NCBI GenBank assembly: GCA_903932545.1
Contig: CAIZGT010000434.1
Span: 1-11,947 of the forward strand
Reading direction: 5' to 3'
DNA: 11,947 nucleotides
DNA from: an uncultured Rhodospirillales bacterium
GTDB taxonomy: Bacteria > Pseudomonadota > Alphaproteobacteria > Acetobacterales > Acetobacteraceae
Below are positions 1 through 8,700 of the stretch, piece after piece; the stretch's first letter is position 1, and every line of letters starts with the position of its first letter. Under the pieces are notes generated by a model. That model did no database searches. It saw nothing but the letters and a program-made list of their open reading frames with translations, and had not been told where the DNA came from. The position numbers and the translations under genes were made by a program.

Positions 1-331
1 CGTGGTGCAATACATCTCAGACCGTGTGCTGGTGATGTATCTTGGCCGCGTGGTGGAAATTGGGCCGGTGGAGGAGCTGTATTCGCATCCCTCCCACCCC
101 TACACCCGCGCATTGCGTGCCAGCCGCCCGTCGATGGACCCAGATCATCGTCGCACCACGCCGCCACTGACGGGCGATCCGCCGAATCCGGTGAACGTGC
201 CGCCCGGCTGCCGGTTCCACCCCCGCTGCGCCCAGGCATTGCCAAGCTGTTCCGCGGCTGAGCCGGAAATGGTGAAGATCGGGGCTGATCATCATGCCGC
301 TTGCTTCCTTGCGGAGGCGGTTGCGGTATGA
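1..331 (+). CDS. Peptide ABC transporter ATP-binding protein, DppF/OppF type, C-terminal part (5' partial)
   Basis: This is the C-terminal ~110 residues of a cytoplasmic ATPase that powers di- or oligopeptide import; the gene starts upstream of the window. The first readable codons give VVQYISDRVLVMYLGRVVE, the stretch that directly follows the H-loop in DppF/OppF-type ATPases. The Walker A, Walker B and signature motifs lie outside. Next comes the oligopeptide-transporter C-terminal domain (HPYTRAL, then GDPPNPVNVPPGCRFHPRC). Four cysteines are spaced C-X5-C-X6-C-X17-C. The same spacing occurs in the next gene. A comparable C-terminal cysteine cluster holds an iron-sulfur cluster in at least one characterised Opp ATPase, so metal binding is possible here but not shown. 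The stop overlaps the next start as ATGA at 328-331, indicating translational coupling. The DppF rather than DppD assignment rests on the post-H-loop sequence. The exact peptide substrate cannot be read. Confidence 0.93.
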   Translation, partial: VVQYISDRVLVMYLGRVVEIGPVEELYSHPSHPYTRALRASRPSMDPDHRRTTPPLTGDPPNPVNVPPGCRFHPRCAQALPSCSAAEPEMVKIGADHHAACFLAEAVAV

Positions 332-1305
332 GCGCCCTGGTTCGTGTTCGTGACCTCACGGTCAAATTCGTCTCGCGTGACCGCACGGTGCACGCCGTCA
401 ATGGCGTGGATTTCGATCTCAATCAGGGTGAGGTGCTCTGCATCCTGGGCGAATCCGGCTCCGGAAAATCCGTCACTTTGCGTGCATTGATGCGCCTCAA
501 CCCGCCCGCGCGCACGGTAATGACCGGCACGTTGCAAGTGGGCGGCTACGACATCATCGCCGCCAGCGAGCGCGAAATTGAGACGATTCGTGGCCGCTCG
601 GTGGCGATGGTGTTTCAAGAGCCGATGACGGCCCTCGACCCGGTGTTCACCATCGGCGAGCAGATCACCGAGACGGTGATCCGCCACGAGGGCGTGTCGA
701 AAGCCGTCGCCCACAAGCGCGCGCTGGAATTGCTTGATCTGGTGCAAATCCCCTCGGCCGAGCGGCGCTTGGCGGCTTATCCGCATGAACTCTCCGGCGG
801 TTTGCGCCAGCGCGCGATGATCGCCATCGCGCTTTCGTGCCGCCCCAAGCTGCTGCTCGCCGATGAGCCAACCACGGCGCTTGATGCCACGGTGCAAATC
901 CAAATCCTGCTGCTGCTGCGCCGATTGCAGCAAGAGCTCGGCATGGGTGTGATTTTCGTCACCCATGATCTCGGCGTGGCAGGTGAGATCGCGGACCGGA
1001 TTTCGGTGATGTATGCCGGGCGTTTCGTCGAAGAAGGCTCAGTGCGCGATGTTATGCGCACCGCCCGTCACCCCTACACCCAAGGCCTGCTCGGTGCGAC
1101 GGTGCATGAGGGGATGCGCGGCAAACGGCTCACCACCATCACCGGCTCGCCGCCAAACCTCGCCAGCCTGCCCGCCGGTTGTGCGTTTGCGCCGCGCTGC
1201 CCATCGGCGGATGCAGCGTGTCTGGAGGCGGTGCCGAACCTTGATGGAGCGTTTGGCAGTCATCGCGCCCGCTGCATTCATCAACATGCGGAGGTGTTGG
1301 CATGA
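328..1305 (+). CDS. Peptide ABC transporter ATP-binding protein, DppD/OppD type
   Basis: Second ATPase subunit of the peptide importer, 325 residues, a usual length for DppD/OppD. Visible motifs: Walker A GESGSGKS at 41-48, Q-loop VFQEP with Q97, ABC signature LSGGLRQR from 155, Walker B LLLADE at 175-180 with catalytic E180, D-loop TALD, and H-loop H213 in VTHDLG. The stretch GEIADRISVMYAGRFVE after the H-loop is typical of the DppD/OppD branch. The C-terminal domain has HPYTQGL and cysteines C285, C291, C298 and C316 with the same spacing as in the preceding ATPase. The reading frame is open upstream to a TTG at 301. I chose ATG 328 because GGAGG at 313-317 lies 10 bases before it and it makes the ATGA overlap with the preceding stop. 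The gene overlaps the following permease gene by another ATGA. Substrate within the peptide/nickel/glutathione group is not determinable. Confidence 0.95.
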   Translation: MSALVRVRDLTVKFVSRDRTVHAVNGVDFDLNQGEVLCILGESGSGKSVTLRALMRLNPPARTVMTGTLQVGGYDIIAASEREIETIRGRSVAMVFQEPMTALDPVFTIGEQITETVIRHEGVSKAVAHKRALELLDLVQIPSAERRLAAYPHELSGGLRQRAMIAIALSCRPKLLLADEPTTALDATVQIQILLLLRRLQQELGMGVIFVTHDLGVAGEIADRISVMYAGRFVEEGSVRDVMRTARHPYTQGLLGATVHEGMRGKRLTTITGSPPNLASLPAGCAFAPRCPSADAACLEAVPNLDGAFGSHRARCIHQHAEVLA

Positions 1306-2252
1306 TCAGCACAATTTTCCGCCGCGCGCTCTATTCGCTGCCAATCGCGCTTGCTGTGTCGCTGTTCTGCTTCCTGTTGGTGCATATCGCCCCGGGTGAC
1401 CCGATCAACGCGATCTTGCCGCCAGACGCGCCCGCCGATGTGATCGCGCAGGTGAAGGAAAGCTATGGGCTGGACAAGCCGCTGCCCGTGCAATTCGGCA
1501 TCTGGCTGTTCCACATTCTGCAAGGCGATCTGGGTCGCTCACTGGCAACCGGGCGTGATATCTGGCCCGATTTGCATTCCGCGCTGGCGAATACTCTGGT
1601 GCTCGCTTTGGCATCAGCCGCCATCGGCTTTCCGCTCGGCACGCTGTTCGGCAGCGTCGCCGGCGCGTTTCGCGGCACTTGGATCGACCGCCTTGCAGTG
1701 GGCATTGCCGTGGCCGGCGTGTCGGTGCCGCATTATTGGCTCGGCATGGTGATGGTGGTGATCTTCTCCGTGATCCTCAATTGGCTCCCGTCGATGGGCG
1801 CCTCGCCCGATGGATCGGGAGCGTGGGCGTTGGATTGGGAGCATCTCAGCCATCTGGTGCTTCCCGCCATCACCCTGAGCGTGATCCCGATGGGCATCGT
1901 CACCCGCACATTGCGCGGGATTGTGGGCGATATTCTGAACCAAGATTTCATCACCACCTTGCGCGGAAAAGGGCTGAAGCGGGGCGGTTTGATGCTGCAT
2001 GTGGTCAAGAACGCCGCCCCGCAGGCGCTTGCGGTGATGGGGTTGCAACTTGGATATCTGATGGGCGGTTCGATTTTGGTGGAAACAGTGTTTGCCTGGC
2101 CCGGCACCGGCTTGTTGCTCAACAATGCGATTTTTCAGCGGGATATTCCGGTGCTGCAATCCACCATTTTGGTGCTTTCGATGTTCTTCGTCGGCCTTAA
2201 CCTCGCCGTTGACCTCGCCCAGGCGCTGCTCGACCCAAGGATGCGCCGCTGA
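1302..2252 (+). CDS. Peptide ABC transporter permease, DppB/OppB type
   Basis: Inner-membrane permease of 316 residues, one half of the translocation channel of the peptide importer. The N-terminus has the family pattern: a first hydrophobic helix (about residues 9-30), then VHIAPGDPINAIL and a periplasmic loop with YGLDKPLPVQF and QGDLGRSL. Several more hydrophobic segments follow across the binding-protein-dependent transport domain. The cytoplasmic EAA-type coupling loop, which docks on the ATPases, is seen as TTLRGKGLKRGG from about residue 218, followed by the conserved VVKNAAPQAL. GGSILVETVFAWPGTG near the end is another strong DppB hallmark. The start is ATG 1302, with GGAGGTG at 1290-1296 five bases before it and a 4-base overlap with the upstream ATPase. 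The stop overlaps the next ATG as TGATG, so synthesis of both permeases is likely coupled. Confidence 0.95.
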   Translation: MISTIFRRALYSLPIALAVSLFCFLLVHIAPGDPINAILPPDAPADVIAQVKESYGLDKPLPVQFGIWLFHILQGDLGRSLATGRDIWPDLHSALANTLVLALASAAIGFPLGTLFGSVAGAFRGTWIDRLAVGIAVAGVSVPHYWLGMVMVVIFSVILNWLPSMGASPDGSGAWALDWEHLSHLVLPAITLSVIPMGIVTRTLRGIVGDILNQDFITTLRGKGLKRGGLMLHVVKNAAPQALAVMGLQLGYLMGGSILVETVFAWPGTGLLLNNAIFQRDIPVLQSTILVLSMFFVGLNLAVDLAQALLDPRMRR

Positions 2253-3121
2253 TGGCCACTGCAACATTGAAAACCTCTCGGGCCCAAGGCTATTGGGACG
2301 GCGTTCTCAAACGCCTCAAGCGCGACAAGCTCACGCTGTTCTGTGCAGGCGTTCTGCTGTTAATGCTGATTGTGATGATCGCAGCGCCCTATGTGGCACC
2401 GCACTCGCCGTATCAGGGCAGCATGATCCGCCGCCTCAAACCGATCGGCTTTCCTGGCTATCCGCTCGGCACTGACGAGCTGGGCCGCGACATGGTGACC
2501 CGGCTGATTTATGGTGGGCGGTTGAGCTGGACGCTGGGCATTTCTCCGGTCGCGATTGCGTTCGCCATTGGCGGCACGCTCGGCATCATCGCGGGGTTCG
2601 CCGGCGGTTGGCTCGGCATGTTGATCATGCGGGTAACTGACGTGTTCTATGCCTTCCCCTCGGTGCTGCTCGCGGTGGCGATCTCGGGCGCGTTGGGGGC
2701 GGGGATATTCAACGCGGTGCTGGCGCTCACCTTGGTGTTCATCCCGCCGATCATCCGCGTCGCGGAGAGCGTGACAACCTCGGTGCGCGTGCTGGATTAC
2801 GTGGAATCCGCCCGCGCCTCCGGGGCCGGGGCGTTCACCATTGTGCGGGTGCATGTGCTGCCCAATGTGCTGGGGCCGATCTTTGTCTATGCCACCAATT
2901 TGATCTCGGTCTCGATGATCCTCGCCTCGGGCCTGTCATTCCTGGGCCTTGGCACCAAGCCGCCGGAACCGGAATGGGGGCTTATGCTGAACACACTGCG
3001 CACCGCAATCTATAACCAGCCTTTGGTCGCGATGCTGCCAGGGCTGTGCATTTTTACCACGTCCATCTGCTTCAACATGGTCAGCGACGGGCTGAGATCG
3101 GCAATGGATGTGAAAAGTTAG
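2252..3121 (+). CDS. Peptide ABC transporter permease, DppC/OppC type
   Basis: Second inner-membrane permease, 289 residues, partner of the DppB-type protein. The N-terminal cytoplasmic stretch is followed by a membrane helix (about residues 27-47) and a periplasmic loop ending in PLGTDELGRDMVTRLIYGGR, a signature of DppC/OppC proteins. The transport domain then carries further hydrophobic helices. The EAA coupling loop is YVESARASGAGAFTIVRVH from about residue 183, followed by LPNVLGPI. FLGLGTKPPEPEWGLML near the C-terminus is again typical of the family. ATG 2252 shares one base with the preceding stop, and AAGGA at 2237-2241 gives a suitably placed ribosome site. The 29 bases to the binding-protein start contain no terminator, so this gene belongs to the same transcript. 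Length and motifs look intact. Confidence 0.95.
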   Translation: MATATLKTSRAQGYWDGVLKRLKRDKLTLFCAGVLLLMLIVMIAAPYVAPHSPYQGSMIRRLKPIGFPGYPLGTDELGRDMVTRLIYGGRLSWTLGISPVAIAFAIGGTLGIIAGFAGGWLGMLIMRVTDVFYAFPSVLLAVAISGALGAGIFNAVLALTLVFIPPIIRVAESVTTSVRVLDYVESARASGAGAFTIVRVHVLPNVLGPIFVYATNLISVSMILASGLSFLGLGTKPPEPEWGLMLNTLRTAIYNQPLVAMLPGLCIFTTSICFNMVSDGLRSAMDVKS

Positions 3122-3138
3122 TCCGTCTTTCTTTCTAC

Positions 3139-3144
3139 AGGAGA
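3139..3144 (+). promoter_or_regulatory. Ribosome-binding site of the binding-protein gene
   Basis: AGGAGA lies between the second permease and the binding-protein gene. It is 3 bases from ATG 3148 and 6 from ATG 3151, which favours the second start. It is a strong separate site, unlike the overlapping starts upstream, and would allow the receptor to be made in excess of the membrane subunits. Confidence 0.6.
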
Positions 3145-3150
3145 ACGATG

Positions 3151-4740
3151 ATGCGCAAGTTGCTGCTCGCCGCCACGCTGTCTCTCGTTGCTGTAACCGC
3201 GCAGGCCGAGAAGGTTCTGCGGATCGCCATGACGGCGGCCGATGTGCCCACCACCACCGGCCTGCCCAACAACGGCTTCGAGGGCATGCGCTTCCTCGGC
3301 TATCCGATCTTTGAAGGGCTCGTGCTGTGGGATCTCTCCTCGGCCGACAAGCTTGCAGGCCTTCGCCCCGGCCTCGCGGAGAGCTGGGAGCAGGACAAAG
3401 CCGATCCAAAAACCTGGATTTTCCATCTCCGCCATGGCGTGAAATTCCATGACGGCACCGATTTCAACGCGGACGCGGTGATGTTCAACATGGAACGGTT
3501 CTTTAACAAGGACAGCCCACAGTTTGAGCCCGCCGCCGGTGGCATCACCCGCGCCCGCGCGCCATTGTTGGCGAGCTACAAGAAGATTGACGATTTCACG
3601 GTGGCAATCTCCACCACCCGCCCGGCATCATATTTCCCGTTCATGATGGTCTATCCGCTGTTCACCTCGCCCGCGTCGTTTGAGGCGGCGGGCAAGGATT
3701 GGGCGAAAGTGGCCTTGCTGCCCGCCGCTGGCACCGGCCCGTTCAAAATCAGCAAGTTCGTGCCGCGCGTCTCGGTGGAGTTGGAGAAATTCGACGGCTA
3801 CTGGAACAAATCCGGCATGGCGCATCTGGACAAAGTCGTCCTGCTGCCGATGCCTGAGGCCAACACGCGGATGGCCGCGTTGCGCTCCGGCCAAGTGGAC
3901 TGGATCGAAGTGCCGCCGCCGGATGGGCTTGAGAGCCTGAAATCGGCCGGCTTCAAAATCACCACCGGCTCGTATCCGCATGTGTGGCCCTGGTTCTTCA
4001 ACATCGGCGCCACCAATTCGCCGGTGGCGGATGTACGCGTTCGGCAGGCGCTGAATTACTGCATCGACCGTGAAGGCCTCGTCTCGCTGCTGGCGGGCAC
4101 CGCTGAGCCGTCGGTGGGCTGGCTCAAAGCGTCTGACCCAAATTTTGGCCACCCCGCGAATCACTATAAGCTCGACCCTGCCAAGGGGAAGGCGCTGCTG
4201 GCCGAAGCGGGCTTTACCGCTGCCAAGCCGCTGACGTTCAAGGCGATGATTTCGCCGTCCGGCTCCGGCCAGATGCTGCCGATGCCGATGAATGAGTTTC
4301 TGCAACAGAGCCTGAAGGAGAATTGCAATGTTGATGTCTCCTTCGAGGTGGTGGAGTGGAACACCCTGCTGGGGGCTGCGCGCTACGTGCCGGACAGCCC
4401 GAACCTCAAAGGCTCGATGGTGATCAACGTCTCCTCGCCCAGTTCGGACGTGTCGGTGATGAGCCGCTATTTCACCTCGGCGAATTTCTCACCGGCCGGG
4501 TTCAATTTTGAGCACTGGAAGGACGATGAATTCGAGTCGGCTTTGGCCAAACTCGAATCCGCCACTGATCCGACAGAGATATCCGCCATGACGCAAAAGC
4601 TGCATGAGCGGCTGGTGGACAATCCGCCCTGGCTCTACATCGTCCACGACCTAAATCCGCGCGCGATGAGCACGAAGGTGACGAATTTCGTCTCACCGCA
4701 AAGCTGGTTCATCGATCTGGCGAGGGTGGATATGAAGTAG
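3151..4740 (+). CDS. Periplasmic peptide-binding protein of the ABC importer (SBP family 5)
   Basis: Periplasmic receptor that captures the substrate and delivers it to the permeases; 529 residues including a Sec signal peptide. The N-terminus is MRKLLLAATLSLVAVTAQA with likely cleavage after A19 (AQA), before EKVLRIAM. The family-5 solute-binding signature is visible: ESWEQD with W79, then FHLRHGVKFHDG at 91-102 and AVMFNMERF. The C-terminus has the family's usual LHERLVDNPPWLYIVHD. Length is normal for DppA/OppA proteins. There are two adjacent ATGs at 3148 and 3151. AGGAGA at 3139-3144 is 6 bases from the second and only 3 from the first, so I prefer 3151. The receptor comes last in this operon, whereas in E. 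coli dppA is first. The ligand could be peptides, glutathione or a nickel chelate; the sequence alone does not decide. Confidence 0.93.
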   Translation: MRKLLLAATLSLVAVTAQAEKVLRIAMTAADVPTTTGLPNNGFEGMRFLGYPIFEGLVLWDLSSADKLAGLRPGLAESWEQDKADPKTWIFHLRHGVKFHDGTDFNADAVMFNMERFFNKDSPQFEPAAGGITRARAPLLASYKKIDDFTVAISTTRPASYFPFMMVYPLFTSPASFEAAGKDWAKVALLPAAGTGPFKISKFVPRVSVELEKFDGYWNKSGMAHLDKVVLLPMPEANTRMAALRSGQVDWIEVPPPDGLESLKSAGFKITTGSYPHVWPWFFNIGATNSPVADVRVRQALNYCIDREGLVSLLAGTAEPSVGWLKASDPNFGHPANHYKLDPAKGKALLAEAGFTAAKPLTFKAMISPSGSGQMLPMPMNEFLQQSLKENCNVDVSFEVVEWNTLLGAARYVPDSPNLKGSMVINVSSPSSDVSVMSRYFTSANFSPAGFNFEHWKDDEFESALAKLESATDPTEISAMTQKLHERLVDNPPWLYIVHDLNPRAMSTKVTNFVSPQSWFIDLARVDMK

Positions 4741-4803
4741 AGACATCGTCATTGATGGGACGGATGATTGGCCGCCACCGCCCCGCGTGATACAAATCTC
4801 GTT

Positions 4804-5775
4804 ATGAGCATGTCCGACGGTCACACCCATTTCTTCCTCGGCACCGCCCATGAGCGCAACGAAAAGCGCACATGGGCGGTGATCGTTCTGTGTATCGCCA
4901 TGATGATCCTGGAGATCGGTGGCGGCATGCTGTTCGGCTCGGTGGCGCTGGTGGCTGATGGGCTGCACATGTCCACCCACGCCGGCGCGCTGTTGATTGC
5001 AGCCCTCGCCTATACCTACGCGCGCAAGCACGCCCATGACCCGCGGTTTGCGTTTGGCACCGGCAAGCTCGGCGATCTGGCGGGATTCACCTCCGCCACC
5101 ATTCTGGCAATGATCGCCATTCTGATCGGCTATGAAGCGCTCGACCACCTGCTGCATCCGGGTGATATCAACTTCACCCAGGCAATCCCGATTGCGGTGC
5201 TGGGCTTGGTGGTCAACGTCGCCAGCGCGTGGCTGTTGGGGGGTGATCATCATCACGGCCATGGCCATGATGGCGTTCATGACCATGACCACGACCATGA
5301 TCACGACCATGACCATAACCATGATCACCATTCAGACCACAAGCACCACCACGACAACAACATGCGCGCCGCCTTCATGCATGTGCTGGCCGATGCCGCC
5401 GTATCCGTTCTGGTGATCGCCGCCTTGGTTCTGGCCCGCGCCTTTGGCTGGATGTGGATGGACCCGCTGGCCGGTTTGGTGGGCGCGGTGGTAATCGCCT
5501 CGTGGGCCTACACTTTAATTCGCGACACCGGCGCCGTGCTGCTCGACATGAACCCTGATATGCATCTGAGTGCCAAGATGCGGCGTATTGTGGAGACCGA
5601 GGGCGATGTGGTGATGGACCTGCATCTGTGGCGTCTCGGGCCGGGGCATCTTGGCGCAATCCTCAGCATCGCCACATCCGGGCGACGCAATGCGGATTTC
5701 TACCACGGCCGCCTCGCTGGTCTGGCTGGCCTGTCGCATGTAACGGTCGAGGTTCGCTCCGGCCTCGCTGACTGA
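4804..5775 (+). CDS. dmeF: Cation diffusion facilitator, DmeF-like divalent metal (Co/Ni) efflux protein
   Basis: Inner-membrane metal/proton antiporter of the CDF family, 323 residues. The N-terminus DGHTHFFLGTAHERNEKRTW and the TM2 sequence VADGLHMSTHAGAL are, as I recall the family, hallmarks of the DmeF branch, linked to cobalt and nickel tolerance. About six hydrophobic segments are visible (near 24-44, 47-70, 87-110, 124-146, 192-212 and 218-236). The TM2 site reads H55-x3-H59 instead of the HxxxD of zinc CDFs; TM5 has H193-x3-D197. Between TM4 and TM5 lies a cytoplasmic loop (148-186) with 19 His in 39 residues, a probable metal sensor or buffer. The C-terminal domain follows. Start choice is uncertain: ATG 4804 and ATG 4810 both lack a clear ribosome site, and TTG 4768 is in frame. 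No dmeR-type repressor gene is adjacent. Substrate is inferred from family. Confidence 0.88.
   Translation: MSMSDGHTHFFLGTAHERNEKRTWAVIVLCIAMMILEIGGGMLFGSVALVADGLHMSTHAGALLIAALAYTYARKHAHDPRFAFGTGKLGDLAGFTSATILAMIAILIGYEALDHLLHPGDINFTQAIPIAVLGLVVNVASAWLLGGDHHHGHGHDGVHDHDHDHDHDHDHNHDHHSDHKHHHDNNMRAAFMHVLADAAVSVLVIAALVLARAFGWMWMDPLAGLVGAVVIASWAYTLIRDTGAVLLDMNPDMHLSAKMRRIVETEGDVVMDLHLWRLGPGHLGAILSIATSGRRNADFYHGRLAGLAGLSHVTVEVRSGLAD
5278..5325 (+). repeat. Eight hexanucleotide CAYGAY-type units coding for the His-Asp run in the CDF loop
   Basis: Eight consecutive 6-base units of the form CAT/CAC + GAC/GAT (one reads CATAAC) encode alternating His and Asp residues in the metal-binding loop of the CDF protein. 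The units differ mostly at third codon positions, which suggests selection on the protein sequence. Because the unit is 6 bases, changes in copy number would keep the frame and alter loop length. Flanking His-rich codons extend the low-complexity zone to about 5245-5361. Confidence 0.8.
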
Positions 5776-5777
5776 TC

Positions 5778-5781
5778 GGAG
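5778..5781 (+). promoter_or_regulatory. Ribosome-binding site deciding the GTG start of the LplT-Aas gene
   Basis: GGAG lies just after the CDF stop codon (5773-5775) and six bases before GTG 5788. It supports the GTG start and suggests that the two genes are read from one transcript. Confidence 0.6.
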
Positions 5782-5787
5782 TTTGCT

Positions 5788-8700
5788 GTGCCCCTGCCGC
5801 CCCTGCTGACCACGCGACGTTTTCTGCCGTTGTTTTTGTCACAGGCGCTGGGGGCGCTGAACGATAATCTGTTCAAGAACGCGCTGGCAGTGCTGGCGCT
5901 GTTCAAAGCGTCGGAAGGCGGACCGGAGATTGTGGCGATGGCGAGCGGGATTTTCATCCTGCCTTATTTGCTGTTCTCCGCCACCGCCGGGCAAATTGCC
6001 GATCGGGGCGAAAAATCCCGGCTAATCCGCCTGACCAAGCTTTGGGAAGTTGGGCTGATGGTTCTGGCGGCGGTGGGTTTTCTCAGCTTCAACATCCCGG
6101 CTTTGCTCGGCGTGTTGTTCGGGCTGGGGATGCAGGCCACGTTTTTCTCGCCGCTGAAATACGCCATCCTGCCCACACATCTGCAAGACCATGAACTTGT
6201 GGCCGGCAACGGGCTGATCGAGGCTGGCACGTTCATGGGCATCCTGCTCGGAACCATCCTCGGCGGCGCGCTGATCTTGCTCGATACCGGCGTTGAAGTG
6301 ATCTCCGCCCTCGGCTTGGCGGTGGCGCTAGCGGGCCTCGTCGCCGCGTGGCGGGTGCCGTTGGCAGCGCCCGAGCAGCCGGGCCTGAAGCCGCAATGGA
6401 ACATCGCCGCTGCAACCTGGGACGTGATGCAACTCGCCCGGCAAAATCGCCCGATCTGGCTGGCGATCCTGGCCTTGTCATGGTTCTGGACGCTGGGCGC
6501 GATCCTGATCGCGCAATTCCCGATCATCAGCAAAGACGTGCTGGGCGGCGGCTCGGCACTGGTGACGATTTTGCTCGCGATGTTCGCCATCGGGATCGGC
6601 GCGGGTTCGGTGATGTGTGCAGCCATCCTCAAAGGCGAAGTCACGGTGCGCTACGTGCCGCTCGCAGCACTCGGCATCTCCATCACCGCATGGGATTTCG
6701 CCGCGATCTGCGCGCCCCTTGCCGCACATGTGCCAGAGGTGAGCAGCGCCATCGGCTGGTTTGCGGTGCCGCTGATGTGGCGCGCGTTTTTTGACCTCAC
6801 GCTGCTCGCCATCTGCGGCGGCCTGTTCAGCGTGCCGCTTTACGCAACAATCCAGGAACGCTCCGACCCCGGTAGCCGCTCGCGGATGATCGGCGCCAAC
6901 AACATCGCCAACGCCGCGCTGATCGTGATCGGGGCGTTGACCACCACCGCTCTGGTGCGCGCGGGCGTGGGTGCGCCGCGCATTATCTCCCTCACCGCCT
7001 GGGTGAATTTCGCCGTGGTGATCTGGATGGCGCGCGTCTGGCCGCGTGAGACGTTGCGCGGCTTCACCCGGTTGTATTTCGAGATTTTCCACCGTGTGCA
7101 GGTGCGCGGCCTGGAGCATCTGAAACATCTCGACGGCCCGGTGATCTACGCCGTCAATCACGTCTCATACATCGACGGCGCTCTGGTCGGCTCCTGCCTG
7201 CCGATGAACACGCAGATCACCTTCGTGGTGAATGCTTTCATCGTGCGCAAATGGTGGGCGCGCGCGGCGGTGAGTGCTGTGGACAATTTGCTGGTGGACC
7301 CGATCAGCCCCTACGCCGTGCGCACCATGATCCGCGCGGTGGAAGCGGGTGAGCGGCTGATGATCTTCCCTGAAGGCCGCATCTCGCGCTCGGGCCAGTT
7401 GATGAAAATCTACCCCGGCACCGGCATGATTGCCGACAAAACCAACGCACAGATCGTGCCGATCCATATCGATGGGCCGCAATGGACGGTGCTCGGCTGG
7501 CTGAAGGGGCTGGTGCGACTGCGCGCCTTTCCACAATTCACCGTTGTGGTGCACCCGGCAGTGCGGCTGTCTGTGCCCGACGCATTGCACGGCCGCACCC
7601 GGCGCGAGGCGCTGGCGCGGGAGCTACAGTCGGTGATGGAGCAAGCCAGCTTCGCCAGCCGCAACATTGATCGCAGCCTGTTCCGCGCGCTGATCGACAC
7701 ACAAACCATCTTCGGCCCGAAGCGCATCGCCTGCAACGACATCACTTATACCCCGGTGACATACGGGCGGCTGATCGTGGGGGCAGCGGTGCTGGGCCGC
7801 AAATTGGCAGCTCACACCAGGCAAACTCTCTCCGCCCCGCTGGTGCCGCCACCACATGGGATGGCGGCAGATCTCTATGCCGAATTGAACCGCGCCATTC
7901 GCGTGGGCGTGATGCTGCCCAATGCCTCGGGCGCGCTGGTGACGTTCATGGCGTTGCAGGCATTCGGCCGCGTGCCCGCTTTGCTCAACGTCTCGGCCGG
8001 CCCCGAGGTGATGCTCGACGCCTGCCGTGCGGCGCGGGCGCGGTTTGTGATCTCATCTCGCACGTTCATCACCAAAGCCAAGCTGGAGAAGGCGGTGGCG
8101 CGGATGGAGGGGCATGTCACCTTCATCTGGCTGGAGGATGTGCGCGCAGGCATCACGCGCGGTGATAAGCTGCGCGGGTTGCTCGACGCGAAATTCCCCG
8201 AGCGTCTGCCGGGCATGCACACACGGCCCGACACGGCGGCGGCCATTCTGTACACGTCCGGCACCACAGGTGCGCCAAAGGGCGTGCTGCTCAGCCATCG
8301 CAACATTCTGGCGAACTGGGCGCAGGTGATCTCGGTGGTGGATTTCAGCCCAGCCGACCGCGTGCTGAACGCGATGCCGATGTTCCACAGCTTCGGCCTC
8401 ACCGGCGGCACGATTTTGCCGCTGCTGATCGGCGCGCGGGTGTTCTTCTACCCGTCGCCGCTGCATTACCGGATGGTGCCGGAAGCGATGTATGACACCG
8501 ACAGCACCATCATCTTCGGCACGGACACCTTCCTTAATGGCTGGGCGCGGTTTGCCAATCCGTATGATTTCCACATGGTGCGCTACGTGTTTGCGGGAGC
8601 CGAGAAGCTGCGTGACAGCACCAAGGCGCTGTATGCCGAACGGTTTGGCGTTCGGGTGATGTCGGCTTATGGCACCACCGAATGCGCGCCCGCCCTCGCC

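Noticed and set aside
1614..2267. 217-residue minus-strand frame opposite the DppB permease
   Set aside because: It is low-complexity, His/Arg/Gln-rich sequence typical of the antisense of high-GC genes, with no recognisable motif. The same holds for 292-966 and 3628-4305.
4744..4757. CATC-GTCATT-GATG as a terminator after the peptide operon
   Set aside because: The stem is only 4 bp and no T-run follows.
5278..5325. Repeat array as a CRISPR or non-coding satellite
   Set aside because: The units are only 6 bases with no spacers, and they code in frame for the His-rich loop of a complete protein.
4693..5331. 212-residue minus-strand frame opposite the CDF gene
   Set aside because: Its start is a Met/Val run produced by the complement of the His-Asp codons. 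It has no domain signal, and the plus-strand CDF gene is clear.
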